64,000 nucleotides of DNA from Massilia violaceinigra (GTDB lineage: Bacteria > Pseudomonadota > Gammaproteobacteria > Burkholderiales > Burkholderiaceae_D). Each line of letters starts with the position of its first letter. The first letter of the stretch is position 1. The notes beneath the pieces are model-generated. The model was not told the origin of the DNA. It searched no databases and saw only the letters and a list, made by a program, of their open reading frames with translations. The position numbers were made by a program, and so were the translations under genes. Below are positions 43,721-53,174 of the stretch, one piece after another. Location of the stretch: contig NZ_CP024608.1 of assembly GCF_002752675.1 (NCBI RefSeq), forward strand, positions 1,240,001 through 1,304,000, written 5' to 3'.

Positions 43721-44164
43721 TCAATGAACTGAAATGCGGCGTGGCTGGGTTGCCTCGCGCCGTGCCACGGTGACGTGCAGGACGCCGTCGCGATAGTGCG
43801 CCGATACCGATTCGGGGTCGATGTCGTCAGGCAGGCTGACAACACGCTTGAAACGGCCCGCGAAGCGCTCGTTGATCTGTACCGTCGCTTGTTGCTGCGC
43901 ACTCGACAAATCGTCGGCCCGCTCGCCGGCGATGGTCAGCACTCCGTGTTCGAGCTGTACTTCGATCGATGACGGGTCGAGCCCCGGCACGAAGGCGTAC
44001 ATTTCGACGCTGTGCGGCGTGCTGCCGACGTTCAGCGCAGGGAAACCGCCACGGCCCAGGCCGCGAATGCTGGGCCCCAGGTCGAAGGCTTGCTGGATTT
44101 CCCGCTGAAGGCGGTCCATCTCGGCGAATACATCGCCAGGAAACATGGATCGATACATCATCAT
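43721..44164 (-). CDS. Hsp20/alpha-crystallin small heat-shock protein
   Basis: This 147-residue chaperone has a short N-terminal helix (VFAEMDRLQREIQQAFD), an alpha-crystallin domain (HSVEMYAFVPGLDPSSIEVQLEHGVLTIAGER) and the conserved HYRDGVLHVTV (VxL/GVL core). It holds unfolding proteins under heat or oxidative stress. It is the first gene of a two-chaperone operon. The upstream region (44165-44334) is shared with the divergent DksA-type gene; no clear sigma-32 promoter is seen. Confidence 0.9.
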   Translation of the reverse strand: MMMYRSMFPGDVFAEMDRLQREIQQAFDLGPSIRGLGRGGFPALNVGSTPHSVEMYAFVPGLDPSSIEVQLEHGVLTIAGERADDLSSAQQQATVQINERFAGRFKRVVSLPDDIDPESVSAHYRDGVLHVTVARREATQPRRISVH

Positions 44165-44334
44165 GTTGCTCTCCCATTTAAGTAATGCGAGTTTGACCTT
44201 GCGCCACGGGCGAGGTTCGCGCGCATGGCGTCGGCGCGCGGTCCGGCTGCGCGCGTTTGCGCTCGATCAAACATGCGTGCGAACCGTCGGCCACACTGCC
44301 TGCATTGCGTCGCTGCCAGATAAGGGATCAGGGA

Positions 44335-44730
44335 ATGAGGCCGCTTGCCGACGAACAAAAGAAGGAACTACGCCAGCGCCTCGACCAGGCGCGCGCCGCG
44401 CTGACCGCGCAGGTACGCGTGCGCATGTCCGGCGGGGAAGAGCCGGGAATGGCGTCGCATCTTGCCCATCTGGGCCAGCCTGACGATATGGCGCAGGCCA
44501 GCGAGATTGGCGATACCGAACTGGCACTGCTGGAACACGAACAGGCCCGGCTGCGCGAGATCGATGCCGCGATGGTCCGTGTGGAAGAGGGTGTGGCGAA
44601 TGTGTGCGGCGTGTGCGGCGACGACATCGCGCTAGCCCGGCTGCTGGCCAACCCGACCGCGCAGACCTGCATCGCTTGCCAGGACCAGCTGGAACGGCAG
44701 GCCCCGCCTGTGCGCGGCCCGACGCTGTAG
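44335..44730 (+). CDS. DksA/TraR-type zinc finger protein
   Basis: This 131-residue protein has an N-terminal coiled coil (~5-75) and a C4 zinc finger (CGVCGDDIALARLLANPTAQ with TCIAC). Family members act on RNA polymerase with ppGpp or on stress. It is shorter than DksA itself and belongs to the branch often near stress genes. The ATG at 44335 has GGGATCAGGGA upstream; the open frame reaches further upstream without helical coil character. Confidence 0.82.
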   Translation: MRPLADEQKKELRQRLDQARAALTAQVRVRMSGGEEPGMASHLAHLGQPDDMAQASEIGDTELALLEHEQARLREIDAAMVRVEEGVANVCGVCGDDIALARLLANPTAQTCIACQDQLERQAPPVRGPTL

Positions 44731-44793
44731 TTGCGGTGAGTTGCGGTGAAGGGCGGCGGATTGCCGCCCGGGTGATGTCTCCGGCTCGGTACC

Positions 44794-45087
44794 TCAGCCT
44801 TTGTCGCGACGGTCCTGCAGGTCGTCGGCGCGGGTATCCTGGTCACGCTGGCCGGCCGGCGTGTGCGCGCCGGACGTCGCGCCAGGGGCTGTGCCCAGGC
44901 CAGCGCCGCCGGCATTGTCGATCGCCGGACCGGAGCCCAGGCCAGTGCCGCCGGGTGCCGCCGGCCCCGAGCGCACAGCGCCGGCCGGGCCGGCGACTTT
45001 ATCGGCGTCGCCGGCGGCAGCCGGGTCGGGCGGATGGGTGGGAATAGGGGGTTGCATGTCGCGGCGCTTCGGGTCCTGTTCGTCCAT
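44794..45087 (-). CDS. Disordered Gly/Ala/Pro-rich small protein
   Basis: This is a 97-residue protein of low complexity (Gly, Ala, Pro, Asp), highly charged at the C-terminus (RDQDTRADDLQDRRDKG). It starts at 45087 with AGGAGAGCACC upstream, which is nearly the leader of the Hsp20 gene at 43705. No domain is recognised. It may be a stress-induced disordered protein; the leader match and the neighbourhood are the only support. Confidence 0.55.
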   Translation of the reverse strand: MDEQDPKRRDMQPPIPTHPPDPAAAGDADKVAGPAGAVRSGPAAPGGTGLGSGPAIDNAGGAGLGTAPGATSGAHTPAGQRDQDTRADDLQDRRDKG

Positions 45088-45164
45088 GGTGCTCTCCTGT
45101 GTTGTCGGTCATGCCGGACCGCGTGGCGTGAAACCGGTTCGCGCCGCGCGGAGGGGCGATGACT

Positions 45165-45839
45165 TTATAGCAGTTTGAGCAGAGCCTCGGCGCCCGCTTC
45201 CGACGACGCCGGATTCTGGCCCGTGATCAGCAAGCCATCGGTGAGCACGTACGACGCCCAGTCCGGCCCTTTGGAGTACATGCCGCCGTGTTCCTTGAGC
45301 ATGTCTTCGACCAGGAACGGCACCACCTTGGTCAGGCCCACCGCTTCTTCCTCGGTGTTGGTGAAGCCGGTGACGCGCTTGCCGGCAACCAGCGGCTTGC
45401 CGTCCGGACCCTTGACATGGCGCAGCACGCCCGGTGCGTGGCAGACAGCGGCTACCGGCTTGCCGGCGGCGATCATGGTTTCGATCAGGCTGATCGAATG
45501 CTTGTCTTCGGCCAGGTCCCACAGGGGGCCGTGGCCGCCCGGATAGAACACGGCGTCGAACTCGGCGGCCTTCATGTCCGCCAGCTTGTGCGTGGCGGCC
45601 AGGGCTGCCTGTGCGGCCGGGTCTTGCTTGAAGCGGCGCGTGGCGTCGGTCTGCGCATCGGGTGCGTCGCTCTTGGGGTCGAGCGGCGGCTGGCCGCCGG
45701 CCGGCGAGGCCAGCACCACGTTGGCGCCTTTGGCTTTGAGCACGTAATACGGTGCCGCGAATTCCTCGAGCCAGAAGCCGGTTTTGTGACCGGTGTCGCC
45801 CAGCTGGTCGTGCGAGGTCAATACCATTAATACATTCAT
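45165..45839 (-). CDS. DJ-1/PfpI superfamily protein, Hsp31-like
   Basis: This 224-residue protein has the type 1 glutamine-amidotransferase-like fold. The nucleophile elbow is AAVCHAPGVL (Cys with His following), with a preceding FYPGGHGPLWDL and a Glu in WLEEFAAPYY. This composition is that of the glyoxalase III / Hsp31 chaperone group, which acts on methylglyoxal or damaged proteins. ATG 45839 is chosen (CTGGAG upstream). It sits with the chaperone, Dps and other stress genes. Confidence 0.87.
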   Translation of the reverse strand: MNVLMVLTSHDQLGDTGHKTGFWLEEFAAPYYVLKAKGANVVLASPAGGQPPLDPKSDAPDAQTDATRRFKQDPAAQAALAATHKLADMKAAEFDAVFYPGGHGPLWDLAEDKHSISLIETMIAAGKPVAAVCHAPGVLRHVKGPDGKPLVAGKRVTGFTNTEEEAVGLTKVVPFLVEDMLKEHGGMYSKGPDWASYVLTDGLLITGQNPASSEAGAEALLKLL

Positions 45840-45914
45840 GCGGACTCCAGGGTTGGGAAAGAAACAATCCTGGCAGTGTGGCACAGATGCCGTTACGGCG
45901 TCGTCAAGCAGGCC

Positions 45915-46685
45915 TTATGCGGCTTGCAGTTCGTGATACAGCGCCAGCATTTCCTGGCTCAGCTTGTGGCGCGGGTCGAGATGGATCATGGGCAGGTTGC
46001 GGTCGTGCGATTCGCGGATGCGGATCGAACTCGACAGCTTGTTGCCGAGCACCGGCAAGCCTTCCGCGCCCAGTTCGTCCACCAGGCGCTGCGGCAGCCG
46101 GGCGCGGGCCTGGAACTGGTTGACGACGATGCCTTCGATCTCCAGCGCGGGATTGTGGTCGGCCTTGATCTCGGCCACGTTGGCCACCAGAGTGTACAGC
46201 GCCTGGCGCGAAAAATCGTCGCAGTCGAAAGGAATCAGGCAGCGGTCCGCCGCAATCAGCGCTGACTGGGTAAAGAAGTTGTAGGCGGGCGGGGTGTCGA
46301 CGAAAATCTCGTCGAAGTCTTTCGCCAGTTCGCTCAGGGTGTCGCGCAGCTTGTAGATCTTGTGGCGCGATTCGAGCTTGGCCTGCAGGTCGCCCAGTTC
46401 CGGGTGCGACACCATGATCGACAGATTCTCGAATGGCGTAGGGTGCACGAACTCGCTGGCCGGCTTGGGAAAGACGATGAAGTTGAGCATCTGCTCGAAG
46501 TAGGCGCCCATGGTCGGCGCCACCTCGCTCATGGCCGCGCCGAGCAGGTAGCGGCTGGCGTTGCACTGCGGATCGATGTCGATCAGCAGGGTTTTCTTGC
46601 CCTGATGGGCCGCGATGGCCGCCAGGTTGACCGCGATCGTCGACTTTCCGACGCCACCCTTCTGGTTGAAAATCACACGTTTCAT
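45915..46685 (-). CDS. ParA family ATPase, orphan
   Basis: This 256-residue protein has a deviant Walker A motif KGGVGKST (residues ~9-16), a switch I/II region (LLIDIDPQCNASRYLL) and a Walker B-like FVDTPP. ParA proteins bind DNA non-specifically and position cargo. There is no parB gene next to it, and it is not at an origin as far as I can see. It may position a chemoreceptor or another complex; neighbouring genes do not decide this. Confidence 0.85.
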   Translation of the reverse strand: MKRVIFNQKGGVGKSTIAVNLAAIAAHQGKKTLLIDIDPQCNASRYLLGAAMSEVAPTMGAYFEQMLNFIVFPKPASEFVHPTPFENLSIMVSHPELGDLQAKLESRHKIYKLRDTLSELAKDFDEIFVDTPPAYNFFTQSALIAADRCLIPFDCDDFSRQALYTLVANVAEIKADHNPALEIEGIVVNQFQARARLPQRLVDELGAEGLPVLGNKLSSSIRIRESHDRNLPMIHLDPRHKLSQEMLALYHELQAA

Positions 46686-46835
46686 CTGCCGGCCCGGGAA
46701 AAGTGATTAATTTACAATACTAGCATGCTGCGATGCAGCATCGGGGGCGACGGGCGGAGAAGTGTGAGCTTGATGCGACGTTTGGTCGCAGGCGGGCGCC
46801 GGCCGGGCACAAGAGGCGCGGCCGGCGCCGGCGAA

Positions 46836-47330
46836 TTAGTCTTCGAGCAGGCTGCGCAGCATCCAGGCGTACTTTTCGTGCGTCTGCATGCGCTGGGTCA
46901 GCAGGTCGCAGGTAGGCTGGTCGTTGGCGTTCTCGGCCACGGTGAACAGGGCGCGCGCGGTGCGCACCACGGTGGCCTGGCCTTCCATCAGGTCGCGGAT
47001 CATTTCCTTGGCGTTGGGCGTGCCGCTGGTCGGCGTGATCGAGGTCAGCGACGCGAACTGCTGGTAGGAACCGGGCGCCAGTTCACCCAGCGCGCGGATG
47101 CGCTCGGCGATCAGGTCGACCGCCAGCCACTGCTCGTTGTACAGGGTCATGAACATGGTGTGCAGGGTCTGGAACATGGGACCGGTGACGTTCCAGTGGT
47201 ACTGGTGGGTTTTCAGGTACAGCGTGTAGCTGTCGGCGAGCAGGCGCGACAGGCCTTCGACGATCTGTTTGCGGTCATCGTCGGCAATGCCGAGGTCGAC
47301 CATGGGGGCGGGCGAGGTTTTGCTGTTCAT
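46836..47330 (-). CDS. dps: Dps-family ferritin
   Basis: This 164-residue protein has the Dps ferroxidase pattern (YHWNVTGPMF with His, FMTLYNEQWLAVDLIAERIRALG with Asp and Glu). It forms a dodecamer that stores iron and protects DNA from peroxide. Start ATG 47330 with AGGAGCATGTACTTATG-like leader. It belongs with the stress cluster. Confidence 0.92.
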   Translation of the reverse strand: MNSKTSPAPMVDLGIADDDRKQIVEGLSRLLADSYTLYLKTHQYHWNVTGPMFQTLHTMFMTLYNEQWLAVDLIAERIRALGELAPGSYQQFASLTSITPTSGTPNAKEMIRDLMEGQATVVRTARALFTVAENANDQPTCDLLTQRMQTHEKYAWMLRSLLED

Positions 47331-47387
47331 AAGTACATGCTCCTGTATGAGGCGTTGATTGGAAAGCGGTTGAGAATATAGGCGATT

Positions 47388-48392
47388 TCAGGCCATCGCG
47401 TGCGCGCCGGCGGCATGCACCTGGCCGACGATGTCGTAGGAATGCAGGCGCGCCTGGTGATCGAATACTTGCGAGGTGATCATCAGCTCGTCGGCGCCGG
47501 TGCGCTCGATGAACTGCTGCAACTGGCGCGCGACCGTTTGCGGCGATCCGATGGCCGAGCACGACAGCACCTGGTCGAGCATGGCGCGTTCCTGCGGACC
47601 GAGGGCGTCGAGGTAGCCGGACACGGGCGGCTGCAGGCGTCCCGGACGGCCGCTGCGCAGGTTCACGAACGCTTGCTGCATCGAGGTGGCCAGCAGCGCG
47701 GCCTGGTCGTCGGTATCGGCGGCGAACACGTTAAAGCCGAGCATCACATACGGTTTGTCGAGCTGGGCCGACGGACGGAAACGGGCGCGGTACAAGTCCA
47801 CGGCCTGCATCATCTGGGCTGGCGCGAAATGCGAGGCGAAGGCATACGGCAAGCCCAGCTGGGCGGCCAGCTGGGCCCCGAACAGGCTCGAACCGAGGAT
47901 CCAGAGCGGCACCTTCAGGCCCGCGCCGGGCACGGCCATGACCGGGCGGCGCGAGGCATCGGAAAAGTAATCCATCAGCTCGACTACATCTTGCGGAAAT
48001 TCGTCGGCGTCCGATTGCAGGTTGCGGCGCATGGCGCGCGCGGTGGCCTGGTCCGAGCCGGGAGCGCGCCCCAGGCCCAGGTCGATGCGGCCGGGATAGA
48101 GCGATTCGAGCGTGCCGAACTGCTCGGCGATGACCAGCGGCGCGTGGTTCGGCAGCATCACGCCGCCGGCGCCGACCCGGATGCTTGAGGTGCCGCCGGC
48201 GACATAGCCCAGCAGCACGGCGGTGGCGGCGCTGGCGATGCCCGGCATGCCGTGGTGCTCGGCCAGCCAGTAGCGGTTGAAGCCCCAGCGTTCGGCATGC
48301 TGCGCCAGGTCGAGCGTGTTCTGGAACGACACGCGCGCGCTGCTGCCTTGGGTGATCGGGGACAGGTCGAGTACGGAAAAGGGAATCATCAT
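47388..48392 (-). CDS. LLM class flavin-dependent oxidoreductase
   Basis: This 334-residue luciferase-like enzyme has an (alpha/beta)8 barrel start ([47 protein letters not shown] and [13 protein letters not shown]), which is characteristic of the MsnO8-type family. It uses FMNH2 and the substrate is unknown. ATG 48392 follows AAGG. A palindromic repeat lies upstream at 48454-48498. Confidence 0.85.
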   Translation of the reverse strand: MMIPFSVLDLSPITQGSSARVSFQNTLDLAQHAERWGFNRYWLAEHHGMPGIASAATAVLLGYVAGGTSSIRVGAGGVMLPNHAPLVIAEQFGTLESLYPGRIDLGLGRAPGSDQATARAMRRNLQSDADEFPQDVVELMDYFSDASRRPVMAVPGAGLKVPLWILGSSLFGAQLAAQLGLPYAFASHFAPAQMMQAVDLYRARFRPSAQLDKPYVMLGFNVFAADTDDQAALLATSMQQAFVNLRSGRPGRLQPPVSGYLDALGPQERAMLDQVLSCSAIGSPQTVARQLQQFIERTGADELMITSQVFDHQARLHSYDIVGQVHAAGAHAMA

Positions 48393-48453
48393 CAGTGCCT
48401 TGGGACGGTAAGGGGGCTGGCGCGGCCTCTGATTGTGCAGCGCAGTCTTACCC

Positions 48454-48498
48454 ACATGGGGACGGGTGCGCCGTTTAAAAGGCGTTTTGTCCCCATGT
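48454..48498. repeat. 45-bp palindromic repeat of the GGGGAC type
   Basis: ACATGGGGAC (48454-48463) and its reverse complement GTCCCCATGT (48489-48498) enclose a second, smaller CGCC...GGCG palindrome. The form is that of intergenic palindromic repeats of burkholderialean genomes. It lies between the LLM and chemoreceptor genes. Confidence 0.75.
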
Positions 48499-48552
48499 CG
48501 TCAGGCAATTCACAGCGCGGGCGCGCTGTGTTTACAAGGTGTGCGCGGCCGC

Positions 48553-50175
48553 TTACGCCAGCCGTTCCCGCCTCGGCGCGCGTCCCGCCAGGGCGCCGCG
48601 CCGGCCCTCCATGCCGTCCAGGCGGAACACGCCCACCACCTGCGACAGGCGCGCGGCCTGGTCCTGCATGCTCTCGGCCGCGGCGGCGGCTTCCTCGACC
48701 AGCGCGGCGTTCTGCTGGGTCGCCGCATCCATCTGGGCGATGGCCTGGTTGACCTGGGCGATGCCGGCGCTCTGCTCATGGCTGGCGGCCGAAATCTCGG
48801 CCATGATGTCGGTCACGCGGCGCACGCTGGCCACCACATTGTCCATGGTGCCGCCGGCGTCGGCCACCAGCTTGTTGCCGACCGATACCTTCTCGACCGA
48901 GTCGCCGATCAGGGCCTTGATTTCCTTGGCGGCCGCGGCGCTGCGCTGGGCCAGGTTGCGCACTTCCGAAGCGACCACGGCGAAGCCGCGTCCCTGTTCG
49001 CCGGCGCGCGCCGCTTCCACCGCCGCGTTCAGCGCCAGGATATTGGTCTGGAAGGCGATGCCGTCGATGACGCTGATGATGTCGACGATCTTCTTGGACG
49101 AGTCGTTGATCGAGGCCATGGTGTCGACCACCTGGGCCACGACGGCGCCGCCCTGCATGGCCACGTCGGATGCGGTGGCGGCCAGCTGGTTGGCCTGGCG
49201 CGCGTTGTCCGAGTTTTGCTTGACGGTGCCGGTCAGCTCTTCCATCGACGCCGCTGTTTCTTCCAGCGAACTGGCTTGCTGCTCGGTGCGCGAGGACAGG
49301 TCGAGGTTGCCGGACGCGATCTGGCTCGATGCGGTGGCGATGGTATCGGTGCCCATGCGCACCTGCATCACGATCTTGGCCAGGTCGTCGCGCATGGTGC
49401 GGATGCCGTGCAGCAGGCTGGTGGTGTCATTGTGCTTGAGGTCGATGTTGATGCTCAGGTCGCCTTCGGCAATGCTGCGCGCGATGCCGGCCGCATAGTC
49501 GGGCTCGCCGCCGAGCTGGCGCAGCAGGCCGCGCCCGATCACCAGTCCGATACCCATCAGCACCCCGGCCAGCGCCAGCGCGCCCAGCGAGAAGGAAATC
49601 AGGCGCGCGCGGATGGTGGCGTCGACCGTATCGATGTAGACGCCCGAGCCGACGATCCAGCCCCACGGCGCGAAACCCTGGACGTACGACACTTTCTGCA
49701 CCGGATGTTCGCTGCCCGGCTTGGGCCACATGTAGAACACGAAGCCGGCGCCGCTGGCCTTGACCGTGTCGACGAACGCGACGAAGAGGTGCTTGCCGGT
49801 CGGGTCCTTGGTGGCGCTGACATTGGTATTGTCGAGCGCTGGCTTAATCGGATGCATCAATACCACCGGCGTCTGGTCTTGCACCCAGAAGTATTCGGTC
49901 TTGCTGTAGCGCAGCACCTTGATGGCGGCCAGCGCGTGCTTCTGCGCCTCGGCCTTGGTCATGCCGCCCTTGTCGGACAGGCCGTGATAGTAGGCGATGA
50001 TGCCGTGCGCGGTTTCGACGGCCTGGCGCACATTGTTCTCGCGCTCCTCCAGGATGAGGCGCTTTTCGGACACCAGGAACAGGGCGGTCAGCACCACGAT
50101 GCCGACCACGCTGCTGAGGATCAGGGTGGCGAGCTTCTTGGCGATGCTCATCGATTCGAGAAAGGGAATACTCAT
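48553..50175 (-). CDS. Methyl-accepting chemotaxis protein
   Basis: This 540-residue transducer has two transmembrane segments (~13-32 and ~190-210). Between them is a single Cache-type periplasmic sensor ([20 protein letters not shown] and [20 protein letters not shown]). Then come HAMP and the coiled-coil signalling domain with the conserved hairpin tip ([23 protein letters not shown]). There is no C-terminal CheR-binding pentapeptide; the end is Arg-rich. Start ATG 50175 has AAGGAAGTCGCC upstream. The ligand is unknown but probably a small organic acid. Confidence 0.92.
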   Translation of the reverse strand: MSIPFLESMSIAKKLATLILSSVVGIVVLTALFLVSEKRLILEERENNVRQAVETAHGIIAYYHGLSDKGGMTKAEAQKHALAAIKVLRYSKTEYFWVQDQTPVVLMHPIKPALDNTNVSATKDPTGKHLFVAFVDTVKASGAGFVFYMWPKPGSEHPVQKVSYVQGFAPWGWIVGSGVYIDTVDATIRARLISFSLGALALAGVLMGIGLVIGRGLLRQLGGEPDYAAGIARSIAEGDLSINIDLKHNDTTSLLHGIRTMRDDLAKIVMQVRMGTDTIATASSQIASGNLDLSSRTEQQASSLEETAASMEELTGTVKQNSDNARQANQLAATASDVAMQGGAVVAQVVDTMASINDSSKKIVDIISVIDGIAFQTNILALNAAVEAARAGEQGRGFAVVASEVRNLAQRSAAAAKEIKALIGDSVEKVSVGNKLVADAGGTMDNVVASVRRVTDIMAEISAASHEQSAGIAQVNQAIAQMDAATQQNAALVEEAAAAAESMQDQAARLSQVVGVFRLDGMEGRRGALAGRAPRRERLA

Positions 50176-50654
50176 GGCGACTTCCTTTGCGTGCAGTCTG
50201 CGAGCCCGTCTGTCTATTGAAAGATAGCACACGCGCCGCGCTTTGTTGATGTTGATCAGTGCTTTTTGGAACGCCACCGAGGCCGGTGGGCGACAGACTG
50301 CGCTTGCTTGCCCGCTATCGCTACAGGGCCGCCGACCGGACCTGCGCCGGGAAGCGCGGCACCGGATGACGGGCTCGACCTGGAAGCGCAATGGTCGCCG
50401 CCGACAGGAGTGTGAATTCTTACAGGAAAGGTTACGTTATGGAAACTGCCGAGTCAAACACTGACTGCCGCAGGCCGGACAAAACCGGCCTGGCCTGCCC
50501 GAAAAGCAACAAGCCGCATGCTGGCAGAATGGTTATCTGGAAATAATGTGTAATTGCAAGGTCATCCGGAGGTCACTCTGGCGTAACATTACGGCAATAT
50601 TATCTTTCTTGCTCGCCCGATAGATTGTGACCCAGATGATTTTCCAGGAAAGAC
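50176..50654. other. Intergenic region upstream of the phospholipase C unit
   Basis: This 479-bp gap lies between divergent genes. It contains no convincing gene. Its plus-strand end holds the candidate Pho box at 50559-50576, with TAACAT 8 bp behind it as a possible -10. The middle (50290-50460) has no structure I could recognise. Confidence 0.45.
50559..50576 (+). promoter_or_regulatory. Candidate Pho box upstream of the phospholipase C genes
   Basis: Two direct repeats AGGTCAT and AGGTCAC are spaced 11 bp apart (AGGTCAT-CCGG-AGGTCAC). PhoB sites have CTGTCAT repeated every 11 bp; each half here keeps GTCA and matches at 4-5 of 7 positions. The site lies 79 bp upstream of the small lipoprotein gene that precedes the phospholipase. 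This fits phosphate-starvation control. Confidence 0.5.
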
Positions 50655-50870
50655 ATGCTCATGTTGTACTTCACGCCAAGATCCCGTTCGATGCCGCTGG
50701 CTGCGCGCGTCCTGTTTGCCGCGCTGATGGGCGCCAGCCTTGCCGCCTGCGGCAACGACGACCCGTCCCCGTCCGTGCCGGTGGCGCAGCAACCGGTGCC
50801 CGCGCTTGGCGCCGCCGACCCCTCGCGCGCCTGCAGCGCCAAGTCCGCCAGCATGCGCTGCGCCCCATGA
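50655..50870 (+). CDS. Small lipoprotein upstream of phospholipase C
   Basis: This 71-residue protein has a lipobox (LMGASLAACGN) after an N-terminal stretch; the mature part is Pro/Ala/Ser-rich and short. Start ATG 50655 follows AGGAAAGAC. It lies 41 nt ahead of the phospholipase gene and is probably co-transcribed. A role as accessory or anchor of the phospholipase is possible but not shown. Confidence 0.65.
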   Translation: MLMLYFTPRSRSMPLAARVLFAALMGASLAACGNDDPSPSVPVAQQPVPALGAADPSRACSAKSASMRCAP

Positions 50871-50911
50871 GCGCGGCGTCCCCCCGCACCACCCGACAGG
50901 CTTGACCGACC

Positions 50912-53077
50912 ATGACGATGACACCCAACAGCAGACGCGCGTTTTTGCGCAAGGCCGCCAGTATCGGCGGCAGCGCCGCGGCGCTCTCCATGTTTCCGCC
51001 CGCGATCAGCAGGGCCCTCGCGGTGGCGGCCAACAACCGCACCGGCACCATCAGGGATGTCGAGCATATCGTCATCCTGATGCAGGAAAACCGTTCCTTC
51101 GACCATTACTTCGGCACCCTGAAAGGGGTGCGCGGTTTCGGCGACCGCTTCCCGATCCCGCTGCCGGCCTCGAACGCGATGGGCAAGCACCGGGTCTGGT
51201 ACCAGCTCAACGACAGCGTGGCGGCGGCGCCGCGCGTGGTCGCGCCCTTCCATCTGAATACCCAGCAAAGCTTCGATACGATGCGGGTGGCCGGCACGCC
51301 GCACAGCTGGCCGAACGCGCAGTACGCGTGGAACCACGGCATCCTCGCCAACTGGCCGACGCACAAGCAAAACCATTCGATGGGCTATTACAAGGAAGCC
51401 GACATTCCTTTCCAGTTCGCGCTGGCCAACGCGTTTACGGTGTGCGACGCCTATCACAGCGCGTTCCAGGGCGGCACCAACCCGAACCGGGTGTTCGCCT
51501 GGACCGGCGCCAACGACCCGCTCAAGCAGGGCAACGGCCCCGTGATCGGCAACAGCTACGACAGCGTCGAGCACGATCCGACCGGCGGCTACGCCTGGCT
51601 CACCTACCCGGAACGGCTGCAGGCGGCCGGTATCCGCTGGCAGGTGTACCAGAACATGGCCGACAACTTCACCGACAACCCGCTGGCCGGCTTCAAGCGC
51701 TTTCGCGATGCGTTCGCCAATGTGCCCGGGGCCGATCCGCAACTGCGCGAACGGGGCATGAGCACGCGCGACCTCGACCAGCTCAAACTGGACGTGCAGG
51801 CTAACCGGCTGCCGCAAGTATCGTTCATCGTCGCTACCGCCGAAGGCTCGGAGCATCCCGGGCCATCGAGCCCGGCGCAGGGCGCCGAGTACACGGCGGC
51901 CGTGCTGGACGCGCTGACCTCGAACACCGAGGTCTGGAGCAAAACCGTGCTGTTCCTGATGTTCGACGAAAACGATGGCTTTTTCGACCACGTGCCGCCA
52001 CCGGCCGCGCCATCGTACGTGCAATGGAACAGCGATGCGAAGCAAGCTGTGCTGGCCGGCGCATCGACCGTCAGCACCGTGGGCGAATATCACGAGTTCG
52101 TCACTACCGAAACGATGGAAGCGCCCGCGCTCATGCACCGCCCGTACGGCTTGGGCCCGCGCGTGCCGATGTATGTGATTTCGCCGTGGAGCAAGGGCGG
52201 CTGGGTCAACTCACAGGTGTTTGACCACACCTCGGTCATCCGGTTCATCGAAGCGCGTTTCGGCGTGATGGAACCGTCCATCACCCCGTGGCGCCGGGCT
52301 GTGTGCGGCGACCTGACGAGTGCATTCAACTTCAAGGACCCGGATGGGGCGGCCTTCGCCAGCGCCTTGCCGGACACCAAGGCACTGGCCGCCCGCGCCC
52401 GCGCGCTGCCCGGCACCAAGACGCCGGACTTGCCGGTGCTGCCGGAACTGCCGACCCAGGCGACGGGCACCCGGCCATCGCGCGCCTTGCCGTACGAGCT
52501 GCACGTGAGTGCGCGCGTTCATCCCGACAAGGTCGAGGTCGAGCTGCTGTTTTCCAATACGGGCGCGGCGGCGGCAGTGTTCCACGTGTACGACCAGAAC
52601 CGCCTGACCCAGCCGCCGCGGCGTTACACGGTCGAAGCGAACAAGGACTTGAACGGGGTGTGGGCGCTGGGCGACCAGCACGGCATGTACGACCTGTGGG
52701 TGCTGGGGCCGAATGGCTTTCACCGCCACTTCAGCGGCACGGCGTCGCGCCAGGGGCCGCAGCCGGAAATCCAGGTGTGCTACGACATTGCCAACGGCAG
52801 CGTGTCGGCCAAGTTGCGCAACAACGGCAACGTGGCGGCCACCTTCGTGCTCAAGGCGAACGCCTACCTCGATGCACCGGCGTGGAACGTGACGGTGGCG
52901 GCCGGCGCGCTGTCGGAGCAGGCCTGGCCGCTGTGCGACTGCGGAAACTGGTACGACTTCAGCGTGCGCGTGACGGAACTGCCCGGTTACGTGCGGCGCT
53001 TTGCCGGCCGCGTGGAAACGGGCAAGGATTCGATCAGCGACCCGGCCATGGGCGGGCTGGCGCTGGCCGGCGATTGA
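50912..53077 (+). CDS. Phosphocholine-specific phospholipase C, Tat-exported
   Basis: This 721-residue enzyme has a twin-arginine signal (NSRRAFLRKAASIGGSAAAL) and a phosphoesterase domain (HIVILMQENRSFDHYFGTLK). Active-site blocks further on include VLFLMFDENDGFFDHVPPP and GLGPRVPMYVISPWSKGGW. Two C-terminal DUF756 domains follow (YELHVSARVHPDKVEVELLF). This is the layout of PlcH/PlcN of Pseudomonas. It releases phosphocholine from phosphatidylcholine, giving phosphate. A candidate Pho box upstream fits this use. Confidence 0.9.
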   Translation: MTMTPNSRRAFLRKAASIGGSAAALSMFPPAISRALAVAANNRTGTIRDVEHIVILMQENRSFDHYFGTLKGVRGFGDRFPIPLPASNAMGKHRVWYQLNDSVAAAPRVVAPFHLNTQQSFDTMRVAGTPHSWPNAQYAWNHGILANWPTHKQNHSMGYYKEADIPFQFALANAFTVCDAYHSAFQGGTNPNRVFAWTGANDPLKQGNGPVIGNSYDSVEHDPTGGYAWLTYPERLQAAGIRWQVYQNMADNFTDNPLAGFKRFRDAFANVPGADPQLRERGMSTRDLDQLKLDVQANRLPQVSFIVATAEGSEHPGPSSPAQGAEYTAAVLDALTSNTEVWSKTVLFLMFDENDGFFDHVPPPAAPSYVQWNSDAKQAVLAGASTVSTVGEYHEFVTTETMEAPALMHRPYGLGPRVPMYVISPWSKGGWVNSQVFDHTSVIRFIEARFGVMEPSITPWRRAVCGDLTSAFNFKDPDGAAFASALPDTKALAARARALPGTKTPDLPVLPELPTQATGTRPSRALPYELHVSARVHPDKVEVELLFSNTGAAAAVFHVYDQNRLTQPPRRYTVEANKDLNGVWALGDQHGMYDLWVLGPNGFHRHFSGTASRQGPQPEIQVCYDIANGSVSAKLRNNGNVAATFVLKANAYLDAPAWNVTVAAGALSEQAWPLCDCGNWYDFSVRVTELPGYVRRFAGRVETGKDSISDPAMGGLALAGD

Positions 53078-53174
53078 TCGACGACGAATCGGCAACTCGC
53101 CGGCGAGTAAGCGTCAGGTAAGTGGGGAGTAAGCGGTGATTAGCCGGCGCATACAGTGCCTGCCCCCGTGGGCG

